From positions 1-5,196 of the forward strand of contig CAJUOK010000006.1 of NCBI GenBank assembly GCA_910588015.1: DNA of 5,196 nucleotides, read 5' to 3'. The position numbers were made by a program, and so were the translations under genes. Within the stretch, counting starts at the first letter, position 1. The number at the start of each line of letters is the position of its first letter. The notes beneath the pieces were generated by a model, which was not told the origin of the DNA, did no database searches, and saw nothing but the letters and a program-made list of their open reading frames with translations. Below, piece after piece: positions 1 through 5,196 of this stretch. The stretch is from an uncultured Christensenellaceae bacterium. Its GTDB lineage: Bacteria; Bacillota; Clostridia; Christensenellales; UBA3700.

Positions 1-26
1 GCTTTTTTCATTTCTCAACAACAAAG

Positions 27-152
27 GCAAGTCTTTCTATTAATCTGCGAAAGCAAGATAGTTCGAAATAGTGACGCTCGCAGGCTCGCTAGACCGTCGC
101 TGATAGCTCCTTACGAATCCCGCCACTCCGACCATACAAACAAAAGACTTGC
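27..152. repeat. Segment bounded by 10-bp inverted repeats (27-36 and 143-152)
   Basis: GCAAGTCTTT at 27-36 is the exact reverse complement of AAAGACTTGC at 143-152. The 106 bases between them are richer in GC than the flanks and contain the tRNA-3'-end-like stretch at 112-134. The right arm also overlaps a small palindrome (GACTTG-CA-CAAGTC, 146-159). The arrangement could be a small dispersed intergenic repeat, a MITE-like remnant or a structured RNA. The inverted repeat is seen directly; its meaning is inference, and one 10-bp pair in AT-rich DNA could be chance. Confidence 0.35.
112..134 (+). other. tRNA 3'-end-like fragment with CCA, no complete tRNA
   Basis: On the plus strand the pieces have exact tRNA spacing: a 7-nt T-loop-like TACGAAT (112-118, one change from TTCGAAT), a 5-nt T-stem 3' strand CCCGC (119-123), a 7-nt acceptor 3' strand CACTCCG (124-130), discriminator A131 and CCA (132-134). 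The matching T-stem 5' strand (expected GCGGG) is replaced by unrelated bases. No acceptor 5' strand (expected CGGAGTG), D-arm or anticodon arm was found upstream. It is therefore not a functional tRNA. It may be a scar of integration into a tRNA gene, a tRNA-derived repeat, or a tRNA-like 3' end on another RNA. Confidence 0.5.
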
Positions 153-166
153 ACAAGTCATAAATG

Positions 167-196
167 AAAAAAAAGCGAGCTAAACTCGCTTTTTTG
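167..196 (-). terminator. Rho-independent terminator of ktrB-ktrA, possibly bidirectional
   Basis: The stem 169-179 (AAAAAAGCGAG) pairs perfectly with 185-195 (CTCGCTTTTTT) around a 5-nt loop, giving 11 bp with a GC-rich core. Read on the minus strand, the hairpin begins about 22 nt after the ktrA stop codon and ends in a run of eight T residues (plus-strand A167-A174). The plus strand also ends the stem in six T, so it could stop rightward transcription arriving from the left edge. Confidence 0.85.
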
Positions 197-217
197 ATTT
201 AATATTGATTTCTTATT

Positions 218-907
218 TTAGTGTTGGATATTTACGGCAAAGCTCAATCTTTCTATATCTTCATTACTTCCGCCGACAACGAGAATATCGTCGGTTTTGA
301 GTACGGTGTCGCCCGACGGGGAAGTGATGACTTCGTCGTTGGCTCTGATTATTATAAGGACGTTTACGGCGTAGCTGCTACGCAAAGCAAGTTCGCTCAA
401 GCTTTTATCCGTCCATTTGTCGGCAATATTTATTTCGGCAATGGAATAACCCGATACGATTTCCATATGATTTTGGATATTGGGATTGATAAGTTGAGTA
501 GCTACTTTGATAGCTATAGCCGCTTCGGGATAAATAACTTTGTCTACGCCTATTTTACTGAGCAACTTTCCGTGTTTTTCGTTGTGGGCTTTGGCGATAA
601 TATTCGGACAGCCCAATTCTTTGCAGGTGAGGGCGGTTATTATTGACGATTGAATATTGCTGCCTATGGAGATAATGACCGTGTCAAAACTTTCTATTGC
701 CAAAGATTTGAGCGTGCTTTCTTCCGAAACGTCAGCCACGATAGCGTGCGTGCTGAAATTGGATACTTCGTGTATTCTTTCCTCGTCGATATCCACGGCA
801 AGCACTTCGTAACCGTAGTTAAATAGAGCTTTTGTGATTTCCGCGCCGAATCTTCCCATACCGAGCACGGCAAACTGTTGTTTTTTTGTGTGTTTAAATC
901 TTTTCAT
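218..907 (-). CDS. ktrA: Potassium uptake regulator KtrA (TrkA-N/RCK domain protein)
   Basis: This 229-residue cytosolic protein is the regulatory subunit of a Ktr potassium transporter. In the family it forms an octameric ring under the KtrB dimer and gates it according to bound ATP/ADP or NAD(H). Residues 11-140 are a Rossmann-type RCK_N domain: GMGRFG at 16-21 is the GxGxxG nucleotide loop, and D39 at the end of the second strand (AVDID) is the acidic ribose-binding position. The conserved PE (127-128) marks the end of the domain before the linker helix. Residues about 147-226 are an RCK_C domain ending in the usual GDTVLKTDDILVVGG pattern; in Bacillota KtrA this domain can bind c-di-AMP. 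Length is near that of Bacillus KtrA (about 222). The ATG at 907 has AAAGGA six bases upstream. It lies 36 nt after ktrB on the same strand, so the two are almost certainly cotranscribed. The family call is firm; the ktrA rather than trkA name rests on the single RCK unit and the pairing with a KtrB-type channel. Confidence 0.95.
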   Translation of the reverse strand: MKRFKHTKKQQFAVLGMGRFGAEITKALFNYGYEVLAVDIDEERIHEVSNFSTHAIVADVSEESTLKSLAIESFDTVIISIGSNIQSSIITALTCKELGCPNIIAKAHNEKHGKLLSKIGVDKVIYPEAAIAIKVATQLINPNIQNHMEIVSGYSIAEINIADKWTDKSLSELALRSSYAVNVLIIIRANDEVITSPSGDTVLKTDDILVVGGSNEDIERLSFAVNIQH

Positions 908-913
908 ATCTTA

Positions 914-919
914 TCCTTT
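914..919 (-). promoter_or_regulatory. Shine-Dalgarno site of ktrA
   Basis: On the minus strand AAAGGA is separated by six bases (TAAGAT) from the ATG at 905-907. It fixes the ktrA start and lies in the 36-nt gap after the ktrB stop. It is the only strong ribosome binding site seen in the window. Confidence 0.85.
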
Positions 920-943
920 GACGAAACGAGTCGGTCGTTTGAG

Positions 944-2344
944 CTAGACGTTGATGCTAGCTTCTTGATATTTGATTTTTGTTATTTTGCGGTTAGTCTT
1001 GGCAAAAGACATAAAGAACGTAAACGCTCCGATTCTTCCCAAATACATATCCGCTATGAGTACCGCTTTGCTCAACGGCGAAAGGGAAGTCGTAATTCCC
1101 ATAGTCAAACCGCAAGTTGAGTAGGCGCTTATCTGTTCGAAGATAAGTTGAAGCAATACGTCGCTGCCTCTGTGATTTTCCGCCGCAAAAATAATGACTG
1201 AGCTTATAAATAATATGAACATTGCAAGAAGCAATGTGCTTGCGGCTTTTGCCAAGGTATTGGTTCCAATAGCTCTTTTATCGAGCACGTATTCCTTTTT
1301 TTGTTTGAGAGTTGCTATGACGTACGCTATAAGTATAAAAAGAGTCGTGACTTTTATTCCGCCGCCCGTAGAGCCGGGAGCTGCGCCGATAAACATAAGC
1401 GCCATAGACAACGAAAGCGAAAGATTGTTCATTTTGTCAACGGGAATACTTGCAAAGCCCGCCGTTCTGCAAGTTATCGAATGGAAATAGCTGTTAATCC
1501 ATTGACCGAGCAAAGGCATATTTCCTATTGTGTCGGGATTGGTTCTTTCTGCCAACCAAAACGCAAACGCGCCGCCGAATGTCAATACCAACGTCATTAC
1601 GACGACGACTCTCGTGTGAAGCGACCATTTTTTAAAAATTTTGTGTTCGGAAATATCTACGAGCACGATAAAACCTATGCCGCCAATTCCTATAAGAAGC
1701 GCGAGGGTGAGAAGTATCAAATAGTTGTTGTTGAAATCGACGAGCGAAACTCCCGTCAAAGAAACGACGTCAAACCCCGCGTTGCAAAAAGCCGACACGC
1801 TGTGAAAAATTCCGTACCAAAGAGATTTTCCAAAAGAAATACCTTCAATGCAAAAACCTATAGTGAGGAAAATGACTCCCAAAGCTTCCGCGCCCAAAGC
1901 CAAGAGCATAATTTTTATAGCGATGCTTTTGAGACCTTGCATACTTGACTGCGCCATATCTTCGCTCATACTCAATCTTCTTCGCAAAGAAAGTTTTTTG
2001 CTCAACATAGAGTAAAAGAAGGAGGTGATAGCCATAAAGCCAAGACCGCCTATTTGAATGAGAATAAGAATAACCACTTGACCGAAAGCCGAAAAAGTAC
2101 CCGCCGTAGGCACGACAGACAAACCTGTCACGCAAGTTGCCGACGTGGCGGTGAAGAGCGCGTCTATAAAGCTGATGCTTTTTCCTTTTTGAGTTGAGAA
2201 TGGAAGCAGAAGAAGCAACGTGCCCAATATAATTACTGATAGAAAACCAAACAGCAATAGTCTTGCGGTTGTCAGATGGGCAAATATTTTATTTTTACTT
2301 GAACGAGTCAATATAGAGTCGTTCAACTTCAATTGGCGTCCCAT
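944..2344 (-). CDS. ktrB: Potassium uptake channel subunit KtrB (TrkH/KtrB family)
   Basis: This integral membrane subunit of a KtrAB potassium uptake system carries K+ (Na+-dependent in characterised Ktr systems) across the cytoplasmic membrane. Numbered from the ATG at 2344 (466 residues), it shows the four-fold helix-pore-helix plan. The four filter loops are ATCVTGL (G74), FCNAGFD (G190), CRTAGFA (G296) and YSTCGLT (G412), so all four filter glycines are present. The intramembrane gating loop of the third repeat is GAAPGSTGGGIK (320-331), and the conserved LGRIG motif with R437 is in the last helix. Length fits the family (about 445-485). The start is uncertain: the frame opens after a TAA with a TTG at 2371 that would add nine residues. 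Neither start has a well-placed Shine-Dalgarno site; GAAGAGG lies 18 bases before the ATG, which is too far. ATG is preferred because the predicted transcript start near 2381 would leave only about ten bases before the TTG. ktrA follows downstream, reversed from the ktrA-ktrB order of Bacillus subtilis. Confidence 0.95.
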   Translation of the reverse strand: MGRQLKLNDSILTRSSKNKIFAHLTTARLLLFGFLSVIILGTLLLLLPFSTQKGKSISFIDALFTATSATCVTGLSVVPTAGTFSAFGQVVILILIQIGGLGFMAITSFFYSMLSKKLSLRRRLSMSEDMAQSSMQGLKSIAIKIMLLALGAEALGVIFLTIGFCIEGISFGKSLWYGIFHSVSAFCNAGFDVVSLTGVSLVDFNNNYLILLTLALLIGIGGIGFIVLVDISEHKIFKKWSLHTRVVVVMTLVLTFGGAFAFWLAERTNPDTIGNMPLLGQWINSYFHSITCRTAGFASIPVDKMNNLSLSLSMALMFIGAAPGSTGGGIKVTTLFILIAYVIATLKQKKEYVLDKRAIGTNTLAKAASTLLLAMFILFISSVIIFAAENHRGSDVLLQLIFEQISAYSTCGLTMGITTSLSPLSKAVLIADMYLGRIGAFTFFMSFAKTNRKITKIKYQEASINV

Positions 2345-2387
2345 TGAGTTGTTTTGCGTCAGCCTCTTCAAAGTTTATTGTTTTTAT

Positions 2388-2416
2388 ATTATATATCAAT
2401 ATGCGATATTTTGCAA
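2388..2416 (-). promoter_or_regulatory. Predicted sigma-A-type promoter of ktrB-ktrA
   Basis: On the minus strand TTGCAA (2416-2411, 4 of 6 to TTGACA) is 17 bases from a perfect TATAAT (2393-2388). The expected transcript start is near 2381, about 37 bases before the ktrB ATG. The hexamers and spacing are seen directly; activity is inferred. AT-rich DNA raises the chance of false -10 matches, but the exact 17-base spacing supports the call. Confidence 0.6.
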
Positions 2417-2533
2417 ATATTTTACGACACAAAGTCACGGCATTATTATGCGTTATATCGAGCCGAAAATCTTTTTTAAATTTTAAATATATATAACTTT
2501 ACATAAATTTCTATATGAAAATTGTCAAAAAGC

Positions 2534-2562
2534 TTGCTTAAAATTTCAATTAATAATATGAT
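2534..2562 (+). promoter_or_regulatory. Possible promoter of the large repeat protein
   Basis: TTGCTT (2534-2539, 3 of 6) and TATGAT (2557-2562, 5 of 6) are 17 bases apart, predicting a start near 2569 and a leader of about 45 bases. A competing pair, TTGTCA at 2522-2527 with TTCAAT at 2545-2550, also has 17-base spacing with a better -35 and a weaker -10. The DNA between this promoter and the gene is almost pure A/T with alternating AT runs. Confidence 0.4.
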
Positions 2563-2613
2563 ATATATGTATAGTTATATATAAATATATAAAAAATATT
2601 AGTGGCGAGAACA

Positions 2614-5196
2614 ATGGCGAAAAAGAAAGAACAGGAAAATAACCAAAACACCGAGAAAGCAAACAGCGTTATTTCGGATAACGTCGATAGCGTCGAGGCG
2701 GCAGACAATACTGTCGAGACTCCGCAATTGATTGTAGCGGAAGAGTCGGCGGCTTCTCATATCGATGCGGAAGCGCAGATTAATACTCAAGACAGTCAAG
2801 CTCCCGTATCAGACGTCGTTTCGCCTGTCTTGGAAAACCAAGACGTGATTGTCGCCGAGTCGGATATCGTTGTGTCTGAAGAAAATATATATCCTGCGGA
2901 AGTATTCGACGGGTCGATTATACCGCAAGAGCTTCCTTTGGAAGAAGAGGTTTACACTCAAACGGAAGAGCCGGAAGATAAAAATAGAAAGAGCGGGAAA
3001 AAAGGTAAGACGGTCAAAAAACTCAATATTCAACGAGACCCAAAGGTATTGGCGCGTCTTCATCGTAAAAAGATTATAGGAAAAGTATTGGCGAGCATAT
3101 TCGTATTTATATTCGTCGGTTCGATTGTGGGTATGACGGCGTTTGCATATACTTCCGCGTCAAATGTATGGTGGAACGAAGTCGGCGAAGAAGCAGGCGT
3201 AGAGTTTAAAGAACTTTTCACACTATTCAACGGTATCGGCGACACTGACGAGGGTAAGATAGTTACCAACGGCTTCACCAAAGAAGACCTCGAAAATTTT
3301 TACGGAAATTTAAAGCGCAAGATGTATCTTTCGCAAGACTATGATTTATCTGTTGAAAAAATATTGAGCTCGCTTATGAGTCAAAGCGGAGAAGAAAACG
3401 GCGGGACGTCGCAGGCTTCCTGCTATGTCACGGGCACCGACGGTTATGATCTCGAATACTTTTATACCGATTTTGACGGCAACACTGTTACTGGCGACGA
3501 TAATACATCTCAAGGAGAGTCGGAAAACGGAGATTCCTCCATAACGGGAAATAAAGAACTCGATAAGCTTTTGCAGGAAATGCAATTTGATTTTTCTTCT
3601 TTGGAGAAGTACGAGGGAGAAAAGAATATATTGGAGCTTTCCGACAAACAACTGGCGGCGTTTGTAAACGACGTGTTGCCCGCGCTTTCCCAGTCTTTCG
3701 GCGAAATAAAAGAGTTGGAAAATACGTTTGGCAGTCCTATAAGCGACCTTTTGAACGTCAAGCAAATAATAATAAGCGGAAATGAACAAAATTCTTCCGA
3801 AATAAGTTTTAAAATCACTTTGTCAGTCAGAGCAAACGATTTGCTTTCCAAGATTTTACCTAAATATGGCGTGCCTTCTATAGTAGGTATTATAATTCCC
3901 GAAATTCTTTACGCAACGGTCACGGTTTATCCCAACGACGCTAGTAAAGGAATAGAGGCTTCGGTCAACAGAATGGAGGAGAACAACGTCAACAAGATTG
4001 TAAGAATAATTGACGTTATTATGAAAAAAACGGGCAGCGCTACGTCTATCGGCGATTTGTTGGTCAAGGTCAACTCCAAAGTCGTAGAGGTTTTAGGCAA
4101 AGCGCAGCAAAAGCTTCCAATTACCTTTGTGCCAACCGGAAGCGTGAACTTATATCCGATAGAATCACTGATGGGTATGTTGGACGTAGACATTAGCGAA
4201 CAGGCGTTTTTATATATGCTCAAAGACATAAAGTTGCCCACGGCGGATTCTTTGGGTCTTGATATTCTTTCGCCCGAACAAATAAAAGTTCACACCTCGC
4301 AATTCGTTTCGGAATTGAGCGAAAAATACTGTCTTGACAATTCCGACGGCAAGATAAGCGACAACGATACCATCAGAGACGTTATGAAGTTTGCCGAAAG
4401 CCAAGACGCGCTCGAGTCGATAAAGTTATCTGAAATGAACTACGGAGGGCAGTATTCTCAACAGCTCAAGGTTCGCACTTCTTATAAAGCTTTGGCAGGT
4501 ATGCTGTCGGATTACGTAGTCAAAGAAGGACTGCTTGGCGATATAAAAGCCGATATAATTCAAATGAGTTACACTTCCGAAGGCGAGATACTTTCGGTTG
4601 ACATAAGAGTTTATCTTTCGCAGATGTTGGGGTTTGACGGCGAAGACGTTATGTCGTCTCTCATCAGACAGCTTGTGCCCGAATGTATTTACGTCACGGC
4701 AAACGTATGCGTCAACAAAGAGAGGAATACGCCGACGACTATCGAAATCAACAAAACGGGGGCGGAAAATTCCAAAGCCCATCTGCAGACATTGACAACG
4801 CTTGCCGATAAATTCGGAGTGGACACGTCAACTTTGAGTTATGAAGAAATATGTTCTAAAATAGACGGAGGCTTGCAACAGGGACTTTCGCAAATGCAGG
4901 AAAAGATAGGTTGCGAAATTCTATTTGCGCAAGATTGCGCTTATTTGCCCAATCTTTTCGAAGTTGTATGCGGCACGGGTATGCTTAATGAAGACGAAAC
5001 GCATACGATAGAACCCGAAAGTCTTTATATGATAATGAAACAGGCTCACACGTTCGAATTTGTCGACGACGATAAAAATAAGAGCCAAAATGCAGACGGC
5101 TTTATAGGCGAGTTGGAGAGCAAATACTATTTGCAAAGCGGAAAGATAGTAGACAACGGCGACGGTAATTTGATGCACAGCGTTATGGAGTTGAAA
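2614..5196 (+). CDS. Large single-TM repeat protein of unknown function, 3' end outside window
   Basis: An uninterrupted frame of 861 codons runs off the right edge, so the true protein is longer. I do not recognise the family. Residues 1-149 are hydrophilic, acidic and low in complexity (rich in E, D, N, Q, S, V), with a basic stretch at about 125-153. One hydrophobic helix at about 154-178 follows RLHRKK, so the positive-inside rule puts the tail in the cytosol and everything after it outside (type II anchor). An AFA at 176-178 could mimic a signal-peptidase site, but the preceding tail is far too long for a normal signal peptide. The outer region is a diverged tandem repeat (see repeat entries), with an acidic G/S/N/D-rich linker at about 285-312. 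No catalytic motif, LPXTG, SH3, LysM or dockerin was seen. The ATG at 2614 is chosen over an in-frame GTG at 2602; only a weak GGCGAG precedes it. A role at the cell surface or envelope is inference from topology alone. Confidence 0.85.
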   Translation, partial: MAKKKEQENNQNTEKANSVISDNVDSVEAADNTVETPQLIVAEESAASHIDAEAQINTQDSQAPVSDVVSPVLENQDVIVAESDIVVSEENIYPAEVFDGSIIPQELPLEEEVYTQTEEPEDKNRKSGKKGKTVKKLNIQRDPKVLARLHRKKIIGKVLASIFVFIFVGSIVGMTAFAYTSASNVWWNEVGEEAGVEFKELFTLFNGIGDTDEGKIVTNGFTKEDLENFYGNLKRKMYLSQDYDLSVEKILSSLMSQSGEENGGTSQASCYVTGTDGYDLEYFYTDFDGNTVTGDDNTSQGESENGDSSITGNKELDKLLQEMQFDFSSLEKYEGEKNILELSDKQLAAFVNDVLPALSQSFGEIKELENTFGSPISDLLNVKQIIISGNEQNSSEISFKITLSVRANDLLSKILPKYGVPSIVGIIIPEILYATVTVYPNDASKGIEASVNRMEENNVNKIVRIIDVIMKKTGSATSIGDLLVKVNSKVVEVLGKAQQKLPITFVPTGSVNLYPIESLMGMLDVDISEQAFLYMLKDIKLPTADSLGLDILSPEQIKVHTSQFVSELSEKYCLDNSDGKISDNDTIRDVMKFAESQDALESIKLSEMNYGGQYSQQLKVRTSYKALAGMLSDYVVKEGLLGDIKADIIQMSYTSEGEILSVDIRVYLSQMLGFDGEDVMSSLIRQLVPECIYVTANVCVNKERNTPTTIEINKTGAENSKAHLQTLTTLADKFGVDTSTLSYEEICSKIDGGLQQGLSQMQEKIGCEILFAQDCAYLPNLFEVVCGTGMLNEDETHTIEPESLYMIMKQAHTFEFVDDDKNKSQNADGFIGELESKYYLQSGKIVDNGDGNLMHSVMELK
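3085..3147 (+). other. Transmembrane anchor segment of the large protein
   Basis: Residues 158-178 are dominated by I, F, V, L, A and G with no charged residue. They directly follow basic residues at 151-157 (R, K, K, K) and precede a polar, Trp-containing stretch (NVWWNE). This is the only strongly hydrophobic segment of helix length in the 861 visible residues, which supports one pass with the C-terminal part outside. Confidence 0.8.
3202..4194 (+). repeat. Protein repeat unit 1 (residues 197-527) of the large protein
   Basis: Aligned by eye with unit 2, unit 1 has the same blocks in the same order. They are a helical ELFTLFNGI block near 200-208, FYGNLKRKMYL at 229-239, SDKQLAAFVND at 343-353, a two-strand block at about 385-405, IIPEILYATVTV at 427-438 and a helical tail around VN at 451-452. 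It is about 60-70 residues longer than unit 2, mainly from the stretch around the acidic G/S/N/D-rich linker (about 260-330). The DNA is too diverged to look repeated, so the duplication is old. Confidence 0.65.
4195..5010 (+). repeat. Protein repeat unit 2 (residues 528-799) of the large protein
   Basis: The blocks that match unit 1 are SEQAFLYMLKDI at 528-539, FVSELSEKYCL at 564-574, SYKALAGMLSD at 623-633, the strand pair at about 647-669 and LVPECIYVTANV at 687-698. The helical tail has IN at 712-713. The PExxYxT block is offset from unit 1 by exactly 260 residues, the KxLA block by 280. Unlike unit 1 it is rich in cysteine (573, 691, 699, 747, 767, 775, 786). Confidence 0.65.
5011..5196 (+). 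repeat. Start of protein repeat unit 3 (residues 800 onward), cut by window edge
   Basis: EPESLYMIMKQA at 800-811 matches SEQAFLYMLKDI of unit 2. FIGELESKYYL at 830-840 matches FVSELSEKYCL, followed by a similar K-I-x-D-N stretch and a VM-containing helix (HSVMELK against RDVMKF). The reading frame is still open at the last base, so at least one more unit probably continues beyond the window. Confidence 0.6.

Noticed and set aside
46..134. Complete tRNA or tmRNA gene
   Set aside because: Only the 3' end matches. No acceptor 5' strand, D-arm, anticodon arm or T-stem 5' strand pairs with it on the plus strand, and no tmRNA tag reading frame is seen.
221..646. 141-codon open frame on the plus strand opposite ktrA
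   Set aside because: It lies wholly opposite the conserved RCK coding sequence and shows only the composition expected of its reverse frame.
1301..1948. 215-codon open frame on the plus strand opposite ktrB
   Set aside because: It is antisense to the well-supported ktrB frame, its translation is rich in R, K, N and S with no domain, and no ribosome binding site precedes it. It is a codon-bias shadow.
2372..2486. c-di-AMP (ydaO-type) riboswitch in front of ktrB, as found before Bacillus ktrAB
   Set aside because: The predicted transcript start near 2381 leaves only about 37 leader bases. The DNA further upstream is AT-rich with no GC-rich paired elements that could form the large conserved fold.
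2551..2600. Replication origin-like AT-rich unwinding element
   Set aside because: No DnaA boxes (TTATNCACA) or iterons were seen nearby, and AT-rich spacers are common in such genomes.
3346..3851. Overlapping minus-strand open frames of 113-147 codons
   Set aside because: They lie opposite the continuous 861-codon plus-strand frame, whose protein shows a TM anchor and internal repeats. The antisense translations show neither domains nor ribosome binding sites.

Overview
The window has two units that diverge from an AT-rich gap at about 2372-2613. Codon use is moderate in GC, the spacers are very AT-rich, and a Ktr-type potassium system sits in a compact ktrB-ktrA operon. A clean AAAGGA Shine-Dalgarno site and a single-TM protein with an N-terminal cytosolic tail fit a Bacillota/Clostridia-like Gram-positive anaerobe. 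That assignment is an inference from style; no taxonomic marker gene is present.

Left edge (1-217): no convincing gene. This stretch holds a 23-nt sequence that copies the 3' end of a tRNA (T-loop, T-stem 3' strand, acceptor 3' strand, discriminator base, CCA) without the rest of a tRNA. It lies inside a segment bounded by 10-bp inverted repeats. Next comes a strong hairpin terminator at 167-196 that closes the leftward operon and may act in both directions.

Minus strand (218-2371): ktrB (TrkH/KtrB channel subunit) is followed 36 nt later by ktrA (cytosolic RCK regulator). Together they should form a KtrAB potassium-uptake complex: KtrB is the ion path with four selectivity-filter glycines, and KtrA is the nucleotide-binding gating ring. 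A good sigma-A-type promoter (TTGCAA-17-TATAAT) lies just upstream of ktrB.

Plus strand (2614 to the right edge): one uninterrupted reading frame of 861 codons runs off the window. It encodes a large membrane-anchored protein of unknown family: an acidic, disordered cytosolic tail of about 150 residues, one TM helix, then a large extracytoplasmic region. That region is built from a diverged repeat of about 265-330 residues. Two full units and the start of a third are visible, best seen in three copies of an F-x3-L-x2-K-x2-L motif at residues 229, 564 and 830. This repeat protein is the least explained item in the window. Nothing in the sequence links it functionally to the potassium operon beyond the shared divergent intergenic region.
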